DNA of 64,000 nucleotides from the NCBI GenBank assembly GCA_021793595.1, contig JAJYSL010000004.1, positions 1 through 64,000 on the forward strand, written 5' to 3'. This DNA is from Acidobacteriota bacterium (GTDB lineage Bacteria > Acidobacteriota > Terriglobia > Terriglobales > Acidobacteriaceae). Position 1 is the first letter of the stretch, and the number at the start of each line of letters is the position of its first letter. This document shows, one piece after another, positions 34,886-42,948 of the stretch. A program made the position numbers and the translations under genes. The notes under the pieces are model-generated. The model did not search any database. It had not been told where the DNA came from and saw only the letters and a program-made list of their open reading frames with translations.

Positions 34886-36205
34886 ATGAAGTTTTGGAAG
34901 TATAGCCGTGTCGCTCTGGCTTTGATTGGTTCAGTCGTTCTGGGGCTGGGCATCACTTGCTGCGGCGTCTACACCACCGGTTACATGTACGTGACCGGGG
35001 CGCAGTTCAATCAGATTGGCGCCTACAAGATTGACCACGACTTTGGCTACTTGACGCCGGTGACAGGCTCGCCGTTTGGGAATTCCGGCGGCACCCCGGT
35101 TCAGGCAGCTGTCATTCCGGGCGGGCGCTATCTGGCAGTCGTGAGCCAGGGAACGCCGGGCATCGCCGGAACGGGCAGCGTATCCATCTATTCGATTGGC
35201 GGCGGCGGCGTCATTGCGTTTCAGCACAGCTATTTCACTTCCGGCATTAACCCCGTGGCCATTGCACTGGCGCCTGCGGGGAATTACCTCTATGTCCTCG
35301 ACCAGATGGCCCCGCCGGATGTCGTGAGCGGCGTCGATCAGAATGCCGGCCGCGGCGATGTAACGGTTTTCGCCATCGACGGCACCAGCGGCAAGCTGAC
35401 GCTGATTACCAACCAGAACACGTTCAACACCAACGGTACGCAGTTGCCCTATTTCACGGTGAACTACAATCCGGTCATGCTGGTGACCGCCGGTGGCTAT
35501 CTATATGTTCTGGACCAGGCATACAACCCAAATTTGGTGAAACCTCCAGCCGCCTGCGTCAACGCGCCACCGACCTCAGCCTGCGTGACGCCAGATGTTT
35601 TCCTGTACGCCATCAACACATCGAACGGGCAGTTGACTCTGACCCAGAACGCGCCACTGACCCTGGGCATCCAGCCCGGTGCGGCCAGCACCATCGCGGT
35701 CGGAGCGGGTGGAAGATACATCTACATCGCGGACAATGCCCTCGGCGCCAACTCCGGCCGAATCCTGCCTTTCACCATTGGCGGCGGCGGCGTATTGCAG
35801 AGCCTGGTGGGCGGCCCCACCAATAACATTCCGAACGTGACCTATCCCGATGCCGTCGTCTCGAATTCCAACGCACAATTCTTGTATGTTGCGAACTACG
35901 GCCCGAGTTCAATTTTTCAGGGGAACAGTTCGATTTCCGCTTTTACGATCAGCACCGCGAATGGGCAGTTACAGCAGTTGCCCGTTTCCTCGGGAAGCAA
36001 CCCGTTCCAGACGGGATCGGGACCGATCTGGATGGTGATCGATCCTACGAACCAGTACCTCTACACCGCCGATCACAATAGCAATACGGTTACCGGCCAC
36101 ATTATGGGTGCGACCAACGGTCAGTTGTCCAACATGTTCAAAGGCACCACGTTTCCTACGGTTGGGCAGCCAACCTTCGCAGTCGTTACCAGTCGCACGT
36201 ACTAA
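34886..36205 (+). CDS. Exported beta-propeller (YVTN/lactonase-like) protein
   Basis: A 439-residue protein with a signal-type N-terminus (SRVALALIGSVVLGLGITCCG; the cysteines suggest a lipoprotein, but the lipobox is not classical). Six or seven repeated blades follow, each with the pattern GRYLxV or NYLYVLD and a downstream TSGKL/NGQLT turn, as in 6-phosphogluconolactonase-like and YVTN beta-propellers. An ATG at 34886 starts after TGAAGGATACAC. The paralogue at 36460 follows in the same direction. Likely periplasmic; binding partner unknown. Confidence 0.82.
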   Translation: MKFWKYSRVALALIGSVVLGLGITCCGVYTTGYMYVTGAQFNQIGAYKIDHDFGYLTPVTGSPFGNSGGTPVQAAVIPGGRYLAVVSQGTPGIAGTGSVSIYSIGGGGVIAFQHSYFTSGINPVAIALAPAGNYLYVLDQMAPPDVVSGVDQNAGRGDVTVFAIDGTSGKLTLITNQNTFNTNGTQLPYFTVNYNPVMLVTAGGYLYVLDQAYNPNLVKPPAACVNAPPTSACVTPDVFLYAINTSNGQLTLTQNAPLTLGIQPGAASTIAVGAGGRYIYIADNALGANSGRILPFTIGGGGVLQSLVGGPTNNIPNVTYPDAVVSNSNAQFLYVANYGPSSIFQGNSSISAFTISTANGQLQQLPVSSGSNPFQTGSGPIWMVIDPTNQYLYTADHNSNTVTGHIMGATNGQLSNMFKGTTFPTVGQPTFAVVTSRTY

Positions 36206-36228
36206 CAGATGGATGAAGGATGTGTTTG

Positions 36229-36252
36229 GGGCCTCTGTGAGGGAGGCCCTTT
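36229..36252 (+). terminator. Intrinsic terminator after the first beta-propeller gene
   Basis: GGGCCTC (36229-36235) and GAGGCCC (36243-36249) form a perfect 7-bp stem with a seven-base loop, followed by TTT at 36250-36252. It lies 24 nt after the stop. Confidence 0.7.
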
Positions 36253-36459
36253 CCGCTTCTCTCGATGGAGATTCCAACAGGTCACTATTGTCGACACTCT
36301 GCCTGGAGAAAGTAGTTTGCAATGGGCCGCCATTTCTGGCGGAGCGCTAGCAGAAAGCCGCTTGGCGCTTTTACAATACAAACGGGAACAACCCCACAAG
36401 GTATAAGCAAGGAATCTACCCCTCGTTGCTGTATCCAAAGCCGGGGACAAAGGAATCGC

Positions 36460-37689
36460 ATGAAGTGGAGTCAATACGGCCGGCTCACATTGGCCTTGGT
36501 TGCATCGCTGGCTCTTGGATTGAGCATGACGGCCTGTAATCCAAGTTTCACGCTCGGGTTTGTCTATGTCCTCAACACCACGGGCACGCAGGGGACGATC
36601 AGCGCGTACACGATCGATAGCGTTTCGGGCGCTATCACACAGACGGCGAATTCGCCCTTCCCTTCGGGCGGCGAGTATCCGGTTGCTGTTTCGGCAAGCA
36701 ATAACAGCCAGTGGTTGTACGTTGTGCATGAAGTCGACAATACGGTGGTCCAGTTCAACATTGGAACCGATGGCAAACTGTATCAGGCGCACACCTACAA
36801 CACGCCCGGCACCTATCCGATTTCGATGACCATCGACCCCAGCAGCAAGTACCTGTTCGTCGTCGACAGCTATGCGCCCGGATTTAACGGGGTCGCGCCG
36901 CCGAATATCAATCCGCTGCAGACCAACACCGTTCCTACGCAGGGCTGCGTGGTGGTCTATCCAATCAGCCAGACGGACGGTTCGCTCGGCACTCCAGTTG
37001 CGGGAAATGATGGAAACTGCTTCACCGTTGGGACACCCGTGCTGGGTTCCCAGCCGATTGGAGTGACCGCAACCGCATTCGTCAATTATCTCTACGTGGC
37101 AGATCAGGGCACGCACTCGGTCTACGCCTATTCCGTGAATTACACTACCGGCGTCCTGACTCCGCTAGCCGCGAACAATTTTCAGGCTGGCGTCAAGCCC
37201 AGCGCGATCATCAGCGATCCAACCGGCCGATTCCTCTATGTGACGGATCAGTATCAGAATCTGATCCTCGGCTACAACATTTTGACGGATGGAGCCCTGC
37301 AGTCGCAGGTGAATGGACCGTTCCCGACCGATCTGTTTCCTTATGGGATGGTCGTCGATCCACGCGGAAAGTTCCTGTACGTCACCAACTACAACTCGAA
37401 CGACGTGCGTGCGTATAACATCCAGGCGTCGACTGGCAATCCTTTGGCGACTGCGGGAGCCGGGTATGGCACTGGTACCGGGCCGACCTGTATCGCGCTG
37501 GAGCCAGCGTATGGCCGCTTTGTCTATACGGCGAACAATCTGGACAATTCCGTGACAGGATTTGAGCTCAATCCAAAAACCGGGGTATTGGTGACGGTAC
37601 TCAACAGTCCCTTTCCCGCCGGTGGGTTGCCGGATTGCGTTGCCGCAGTGGCCAATGGCACGCACCCAGTCCAGCAAATTACTCCATAA
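36460..37689 (+). CDS. Beta-propeller lipoprotein (YVTN/lactonase-like), paralogue
   Basis: A 409-residue protein. The N-terminus MKWSQYGRLTLALVASLALGLSMTACNPS has a lipobox-like MTAC, so lipidation at the cysteine is likely. Repeated blades carry YVLNTTGTQG, KYLFVVDSY, RFLYVTDQY and KFLYVTNYNSNDV, the YVTN-type pattern. The ATG at 36460 is preceded by AAAGGAAT and gives the signal sequence directly. It is a diverged tandem copy of the upstream gene. An intrinsic terminator follows at 37728-37753. Confidence 0.85.
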   Translation: MKWSQYGRLTLALVASLALGLSMTACNPSFTLGFVYVLNTTGTQGTISAYTIDSVSGAITQTANSPFPSGGEYPVAVSASNNSQWLYVVHEVDNTVVQFNIGTDGKLYQAHTYNTPGTYPISMTIDPSSKYLFVVDSYAPGFNGVAPPNINPLQTNTVPTQGCVVVYPISQTDGSLGTPVAGNDGNCFTVGTPVLGSQPIGVTATAFVNYLYVADQGTHSVYAYSVNYTTGVLTPLAANNFQAGVKPSAIISDPTGRFLYVTDQYQNLILGYNILTDGALQSQVNGPFPTDLFPYGMVVDPRGKFLYVTNYNSNDVRAYNIQASTGNPLATAGAGYGTGTGPTCIALEPAYGRFVYTANNLDNSVTGFELNPKTGVLVTVLNSPFPAGGLPDCVAAVANGTHPVQQITP

Positions 37690-38101
37690 CGTGGAATCTG
37701 CGGATTGGGAGATCGATGTTGCATCAGAAAAGGTCCGCATTCGCGGGCCTTTTCGGTTAGGCCATTCCTATGGGGATAGAGCGAAACGGCCATGGTTGCG
37801 GCAGTTGGCCGCCGCGAATTGCACTTGACTGAAATTCAAGAGTTCATCGTCATCGGGAAAACCTTCTGGAACTTTTGGGCAGCAATCCCTCTTCGTAAAT
37901 GGCGATGAGAGTTCTTGAAGATGGAGCGCTGTGTCGGTGCAAACTCGCACAGGCTCAGTGACTTTTGGCTTGCTTGTAACGTCCAATGAATGGGCTGAAC
38001 CCAATTCAGATTGAATCCAGATCTGTTTCCCGATGTCGATTTGAAGTCCATCCAGAGAACTAGTGCGTGGTTTGAATCATTGAGCAAGGGATGCCGACAA
38101 C
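37690..38101. other. Non-coding stretch with a terminator
   Basis: 412 nt between the second beta-propeller gene and the barrel-like gene. Apart from the terminator at 37728-37753 I see no gene or RNA. A minus-strand frame of 78 codons from 38004 (start MGSAHSLDVTSK) lacks a ribosome binding site and family resemblance. Confidence 0.4.
37728..37753 (+). terminator. Intrinsic terminator of the second beta-propeller gene
   Basis: GGTCCGC (37732-37738) and GCGGGCC (37743-37749) form a stem with an ATTC loop, flanked by AAAA before and TTTT after. This is a good bidirectional-looking rho-independent terminator. Confidence 0.85.
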
Positions 38102-38983
38102 GTGACTGCAACGCTGACCCCGTCCATCGCCTCCAGTCGCACTGCCCTGCGATCGGCATTTCTTATCCTGACAATTTTCTGTTGCCATCGAATTCTTCGA
38201 GCCCAGGATAACTATGAAATCCAGGTGTATCCCTCGGAGACGATCGCTCCCAAGACACTGCTGACGGAGTTGCACAGCAACTACACGGTGGAGGGCAGCA
38301 CCACAACCCAATACGGGATGCTGCCAACCCAAGGCCAGGAACACGAAACCATTGAGCTGACCCAGGGGATCACGAACTGGTCCGAGGTGGGATTTTATAT
38401 TTTCACCGAAGAAAAAAACGGGAGTGGGGTGCAGTGGGTGGGCGACCACATCCGACCGCGCGTGCGCGCCCCGCTCAGCTGGCATTTGCCGGTAGGCTTG
38501 AGTCTTTCCAACGAAATTGGATATGCTCGCGCGGCGTATGCCAATCCAACATGGTCGTGGCAGATCATGCCCATCGTCGATAAAACCATGGGGAAATGGT
38601 ACTGGTCGGTGAATGGGACCATGAATTGGGGAATTCATCCCACGTCGCTGCCACCAGGTTCGACCCCCGAGCAAATCCAGTACTACTACCGCGATGTTTC
38701 TCCCCATGGCATGACATTTGGACCCGCAGCCACGCTGACCTATCAGCCGAACAAATACTACAACGTAGGTCTGGAGTACTACGGTTACTACGGCGAGTTT
38801 GGACATTTCGTTTCTCTCCATAACCAACAACAGCAATTTTTTCCAGTGGTGAATCTGTTCGTCTCTCCCAAGTGGGAGATCAACATTGGCGCCGGATGGG
38901 GCGCGACCGCCTCCACCGATCACCTGATCGTGAAGGGAATTTTGGGCCATTACTTCAACTGGGGCGGATGGAGAAGACATTAG
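38102..38983 (+). CDS. Putative outer-membrane beta-barrel protein
   Basis: A 293-residue protein with a signal peptide (about residues 1-35, ending LRAQD). It is rich in alternating, aromatic-heavy strands: GITNWSEVGFYIF, LSWHLPVGLSLSNEIGYARA, WYWSVNGTMNWGI, YYNVGLEYYGYYGEF and the C-terminal LIVKGILGHYFNW. This pattern and the paired short turns suggest a transmembrane barrel of 10-12 strands. The C-terminus ends RRH instead of the usual aromatic residue. The GTG at 38102 follows AAGGGA by about 10 nt. Confidence 0.7.
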   Translation: MTATLTPSIASSRTALRSAFLILTIFCCHRILRAQDNYEIQVYPSETIAPKTLLTELHSNYTVEGSTTTQYGMLPTQGQEHETIELTQGITNWSEVGFYIFTEEKNGSGVQWVGDHIRPRVRAPLSWHLPVGLSLSNEIGYARAAYANPTWSWQIMPIVDKTMGKWYWSVNGTMNWGIHPTSLPPGSTPEQIQYYYRDVSPHGMTFGPAATLTYQPNKYYNVGLEYYGYYGEFGHFVSLHNQQQQFFPVVNLFVSPKWEINIGAGWGATASTDHLIVKGILGHYFNWGGWRRH

Positions 38984-39026
38984 ACCCTTTCGCGGCCCGA
39001 CTAGAATTCCGTTTATCCTAAAAGGC

Positions 39027-39938
39027 ATGGCGTATTTTCTAGGGCTGGATGCCGGGGCGACACGAACACGATGCGTGCTGGCCGATAACGATAAAATTCT
39101 CGCTCGCGCCTCCAGCGGCACCATCAAAATCATGCACCGGACGGTGGCGGACGTCCAAAAAAATCTGGACGATTTGCTTCGTGAAGTTGCCGCAGAATCG
39201 GGGATATCTCTCCACTCGATCGCCTGCACATGTGTCGGCCTGGCCGGCATCTCTGTTCCCCGCGTTGCGGATTGGGTTCGCAACGAATTGCACGCCCGCG
39301 TGAGCGGCGATATTTTGCTGGTGAGCGATGGAACGATTGCGCTGGACGCGGCTTTTTCCGGCGGCGCTGGCGTGATTGTCGCGGCGGGGACGGGATCGAA
39401 CGTGATTGGGCGAGCCAGCGACGGACGAGTGGCGCAAGTGGGCGGCTGGGGTCCGGTAGTCGCTGATGAAGGATCGGGAACCTGGATCGGCAAGCGGGCG
39501 GTTCGCGCCGTCTTCGATGCGTTGGATCGCGATGAAGAGACGCTGCTGATGAAAAAGATTCAGGAAGCGTGGGCGCTGCCAAGTATCCGCAACCTGGTCG
39601 ATGTGGTGAATCGCATTCCCGGGCCGGAATTTTCGCAGCTTACGCCGGTGGTGGTCGAATGCGCGCAACGGGGCGATCCGGATGCCATTCGCATTCTGGA
39701 GGAGGCGGGAGAGTACCTGGGGATGTATGCGGTGCTGGCGGCGAAGCGGGTGATGAAGATGGAAAGCCAGGGCGCAGCGCTGCCGGAGGCGGCGTTTACC
39801 GGCAGCGTGTTGAGCGAGATTGCGCCGGTGCGCAAGGCGATGATCGCCTATCTCCTGCGGGAACTTCCCGGAATACGAATCCGGATGGAAGCGGTGGACC
39901 CGGTACTGGGAGCGCTGTGGCGGGCACGTTCGGCTTAA
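39027..39938 (+). CDS. BadF/BcrA-type ATPase, N-acetylglucosamine-kinase-like
   Basis: A 303-residue ASKHA-fold kinase. The phosphate-1 loop FLGLDAGATRTRCVLAD, the second nucleotide loop IVAAGTGSNVIGR, GGWGPVVADEGSGTWIGKRAV (the family's most typical motif) and the adenosine loop AFTGSVLSE are all present. The family includes mammalian-type GlcNAc kinase and bacterial MurK-like amino-sugar kinases. The ROK-like gene starts 8 nt after its stop, and a nagA gene lies just beyond on the other strand, which supports a role in phosphorylating recovered GlcNAc or related sugars. Confidence 0.85.
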   Translation: MAYFLGLDAGATRTRCVLADNDKILARASSGTIKIMHRTVADVQKNLDDLLREVAAESGISLHSIACTCVGLAGISVPRVADWVRNELHARVSGDILLVSDGTIALDAAFSGGAGVIVAAGTGSNVIGRASDGRVAQVGGWGPVVADEGSGTWIGKRAVRAVFDALDRDEETLLMKKIQEAWALPSIRNLVDVVNRIPGPEFSQLTPVVVECAQRGDPDAIRILEEAGEYLGMYAVLAAKRVMKMESQGAALPEAAFTGSVLSEIAPVRKAMIAYLLRELPGIRIRMEAVDPVLGALWRARSA

Positions 39939-39946
39939 GGAGAAAC

Positions 39947-41356
39947 ATGGGACTCGCAGTAGCTGGTCTTGAAGTCAATCCTGCAATCATTGCGCCCCTT
40001 GATCGGGGCTTTCTTCCGGCTTCGCTGTTTTCGCGGAAGTACCGAGAATTGACAGCGGCATCGGGCGGTGTGCCGTTGCGTCTGGCGCTGGAGCGCGGCG
40101 GCGGCGAGATTTCAACCTTCGAGACTACGGTGGTTCCTCCCCATGCGGGTCGCCTGGAAGCCACGCTGCTATACGTCGAACGCATCGTGAAAATGCTGCT
40201 TTGGCAGCGCGGCGGATGGAAGGTGTACGTTGGGGGTCCGGCCGAAATCGGCAATCATATCAAGCGGGTCTATTCGCCCACCGGCGTGCGCAAATTCGAC
40301 TACGAGTTCATGGGCGATGTGTACGAGCACGCGTTTGAAGTCGTCGTTACCACAGCTGAGGCCGTTCCGGAAGCCAGGGAAAGCGCGGTGCCGCTGGGCC
40401 GCCACCTGGACGGCTGCCGTGTTGGATTCGATTTGGGCGCCAGCGACCGCAAGGCCAGCGCCGTCGTCAATGGCGAGACGGTGTTCAGCGAAGAAGTGGT
40501 TTGGGATCCGCGCAATCAATCGGACCCCGAGTATCACTACAACGGTGTGATGGACTCCATCAAGCGTGCGGCTTCGCATATGCCGCGTCTGGATGCCGTG
40601 GGGGGCAGCGCAGCGGGCATTGTGATCAACAACCGTGTGCGCGTCGGCTCGCTCTATCGCGGCGTCCCGAAGGACCAGTTCGAAAAAATCTCATCGCTGT
40701 TCGCGAGGATTCGCGAAGAGCTGGGCGTTCCCATGGAAGTAGTCAACGACGGCGAAGTGACCGCACTCGCGGGCTCCATGTCGCTGAAGGATAACCCGGT
40801 GCTCGGTATCGCGCTCGGGTCGAGCACGGCCGTCGGCTACGCAGACCACGCCGGCAACATCACCAGTTGGCTGAACGAACTGGCGTTCGCTCCAATCGAT
40901 TACCGCGCCGACGGACCCATCGAAGAGTGGTCGGGTGACACCGGCTGCGGCGCTCAGTATTTCTCGCAGCAGGGTTCGAACCGCATCGCTTGCAGCGCCG
41001 GAATGGAATTTCCGCCGGATATGCCGCTGCCGGAGCGTCTGATTGTTCTGCAAAAGAAGATGGCCGCGGGCGATCCGCTGGCCAGGCAGGTGTACGAAAC
41101 CATCGGCATCGCACTGGGCTACGCGGTTGCGCACTACGCCGATTTCTACGAACTGAAGCACGTGCTGATACTCGGCAGGGTGACGACAGGACTGGGCGGC
41201 GAAGTCATTCTGAAACGGAGCCTGGAAGTACTGCGTGCGGACTTTCCGGAGCTTGCCTCCCGCATTTCCATCGCGCTGCCTGACGAAGCCAATCGCCGCG
41301 TCGGACAATCCATCGCCGCCGCCAGTCTGCCCGCAATCCAAAGAAAGAAGGAATGA
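39947..41356 (+). CDS. ROK-like sugar kinase with an extra N-terminal domain
   Basis: A 469-residue protein. Residues about 155-460 have ROK features: VGFDLGASDRKASAVVNGE (phosphate loop), then EVVNDGEVTALAGSMSLK and VLGIALGSSTAVGYADHAG. The zinc-type Cys cluster of classical ROK proteins is incomplete (DTGCGAQYF...IACS). The N-terminal ~150 residues (start MGLAVAGLEVNPAIIAPL) form a separate domain with no family I recognise. AAGGAG lies just before the ATG at 39947, and the gene follows the GlcNAc-kinase-like gene by 8 nt. It may be a divergent amino-sugar kinase or a sensor. Confidence 0.75.
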   Translation: MGLAVAGLEVNPAIIAPLDRGFLPASLFSRKYRELTAASGGVPLRLALERGGGEISTFETTVVPPHAGRLEATLLYVERIVKMLLWQRGGWKVYVGGPAEIGNHIKRVYSPTGVRKFDYEFMGDVYEHAFEVVVTTAEAVPEARESAVPLGRHLDGCRVGFDLGASDRKASAVVNGETVFSEEVVWDPRNQSDPEYHYNGVMDSIKRAASHMPRLDAVGGSAAGIVINNRVRVGSLYRGVPKDQFEKISSLFARIREELGVPMEVVNDGEVTALAGSMSLKDNPVLGIALGSSTAVGYADHAGNITSWLNELAFAPIDYRADGPIEEWSGDTGCGAQYFSQQGSNRIACSAGMEFPPDMPLPERLIVLQKKMAAGDPLARQVYETIGIALGYAVAHYADFYELKHVLILGRVTTGLGGEVILKRSLEVLRADFPELASRISIALPDEANRRVGQSIAAASLPAIQRKKE

Positions 41357-41449
41357 GTGGGGAAGCCCGCGTTTTATGCGGACCCAATCGGCACGACGAA
41401 AGTCGCGCCCTGACATAGAGCCTGGTCGTTCTGCGTCCTGCCCGGTGCT

Positions 41450-42622
41450 CTAACCGGAGAAGACCTGCCCGTTGAGAAGTAGGGTGCGGACCTCGCCGGT
41501 GGGCGTGAGCACTGTGATGTCGGCTTTGCGGCCCGGCGCAAGCTCCCCGTACGTTTCTCCGAAACCTGTCATGTGAGCGGGATTAGTCGCGGCGTAATGA
41601 GCAGCGACGCCGTAGGAAGCATTGGTAAATTTCACGAAGTTGCGGACCGCGCGGTCCATGGTCAACACGCTGCCCGCCAATTTTCCTTCAAACATGCACT
41701 TCCCATTGGCCACGGTTACATCCATCGTGCCCAACTTGTAGACGCCGTCCGGCATTCCTGTAGCGGCGATGGCGTCGGTGACCAGAATGCCTCGGTCTGG
41801 AGTCTTGGCCTTGTGAAACAAGCGCACCAGCAGGGGATCGACGTGGATGCCGTCGCAGATCAATTCCGCGTAGAGATGGGGTTCGTCCAGCACCACACCC
41901 AGCAGACCGGGTTCGCGATGGTCGAGTGGCCGCATGGCATTGAAGGTGTGCGTGGCGCTGACAGCTCCCGCCGCGACGCCAGCCTCGGCTTCAGGAGTTG
42001 TCGCGTTGCTGTGTCCCAGGCTGACGCGAATGCCAAGACGAACTGCTTCCTGGATTAAGGCGACAGCTCCCGGCAACTCCGGCGCGACGGTCATCAGGAC
42101 GACGTGGCCCCGAGACGCATCCCAGAAACGCTGCAGCAATTCGATTGACGGCGGCTGCAGGTATTCCGCCGGCTGCACGCCGCGTTTACTGTGGGATAAA
42201 AACGGGCCTTCCAGATGGATGCCGAGAGGTTTCGCGCTGGAGAAATTGCCAGATCCTGTGTTGGCTCGCTCGATCTGCTGCGCCATGCCTTCCAGCGCGT
42301 GCAGCGTCATGTCAATGGGAGCCGTTACAGTGGTTGGCAAGTAGGCAGCGACGCCGCGGGTGGCCAGGAATTTTCCGATGGCATCGAACGCCTCGTCGGT
42401 GCCCTCCATCGCATTGTGCCCCATCGCCCCGTGAATGTGGACGTCGAAATATCCCGGAACCAGCGTGGCGTCAGGAAAGTCGAGATGTTGCGCCCCCTGC
42501 GGTACCGCAAGCGCGCCGCGCGACTCAATGCTGGTAATCAGACCATCTTCGATGGTCACCTGGGGTGCGTCAATTTCTGTCAGCGGAGTCAGCAACTTCG
42601 CTGCTGTCAATACTGTGGTCAC
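41450..42622 (-). CDS. nagA: N-acetylglucosamine-6-phosphate deacetylase
   Basis: Deacetylates GlcNAc-6-P to GlcN-6-P in amino-sugar catabolism. The amidohydrolase motifs are complete: YFDVHIHGAMGHNAM (HxHG), GIHLEGPFLS (metal Glu), SLGHSNA, THTFNAM and ILVTDAIAATG (catalytic Asp). The GTG at 42622 has AAAGGTGG 5-12 nt upstream and starts just before the fold (VTTVLTAAKLLTPL); the frame is open further upstream to 42673. It converges with the kinase pair, so the two sides probably serve one pathway. Confidence 0.92.
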   Translation of the reverse strand: MTTVLTAAKLLTPLTEIDAPQVTIEDGLITSIESRGALAVPQGAQHLDFPDATLVPGYFDVHIHGAMGHNAMEGTDEAFDAIGKFLATRGVAAYLPTTVTAPIDMTLHALEGMAQQIERANTGSGNFSSAKPLGIHLEGPFLSHSKRGVQPAEYLQPPSIELLQRFWDASRGHVVLMTVAPELPGAVALIQEAVRLGIRVSLGHSNATTPEAEAGVAAGAVSATHTFNAMRPLDHREPGLLGVVLDEPHLYAELICDGIHVDPLLVRLFHKAKTPDRGILVTDAIAATGMPDGVYKLGTMDVTVANGKCMFEGKLAGSVLTMDRAVRNFVKFTNASYGVAAHYAATNPAHMTGFGETYGELAPGRKADITVLTPTGEVRTLLLNGQVFSG

Positions 42623-42948
42623 AATTGCCACCTTTCTGATGAAACTTTTTGCTTGCGACAAGCATGCGAGCAATTTGAACCGACGACTTTCGTCGATTCC
42701 CCTATCACCCAGAAATTTCCATGTACATACTTAAAGATATCAAGCATAGAAGGGACGCGCAGGACGCAACCTGCAGGGTTGCACCGGGCGCGGCTTCAAT
42801 TTTTCACTTCAGGCCGTATCTCGGGCCTCTCCGTCACGTCGCCTTCTACCTGTGGCTAAAGTACAGCGGGCCGAAGTGTTGTAGCATCAAATCAAATTCG
42901 GACACACAATGAACGCAGCATAACGTGGAGCTATTGGAGCCCGCAGGA
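42623..42948. promoter_or_regulatory. Shared divergent regulatory region of nagA and the pentose-donor operon
   Basis: A 326-nt gap between divergent genes that must hold promoters in both directions. A perfect palindrome, GCAACC (42766-42771) and GGTTGC (42777-42782) around TGCAG, lies near its middle and could be an operator or a small hairpin. No clear -35/-10 pair was found. Confidence 0.4.

Noticed and set aside
37768..38004. Minus-strand reading frame of 78 residues after the second beta-propeller gene.
   Set aside because: No ribosome binding site or promoter and no recognisable pattern.
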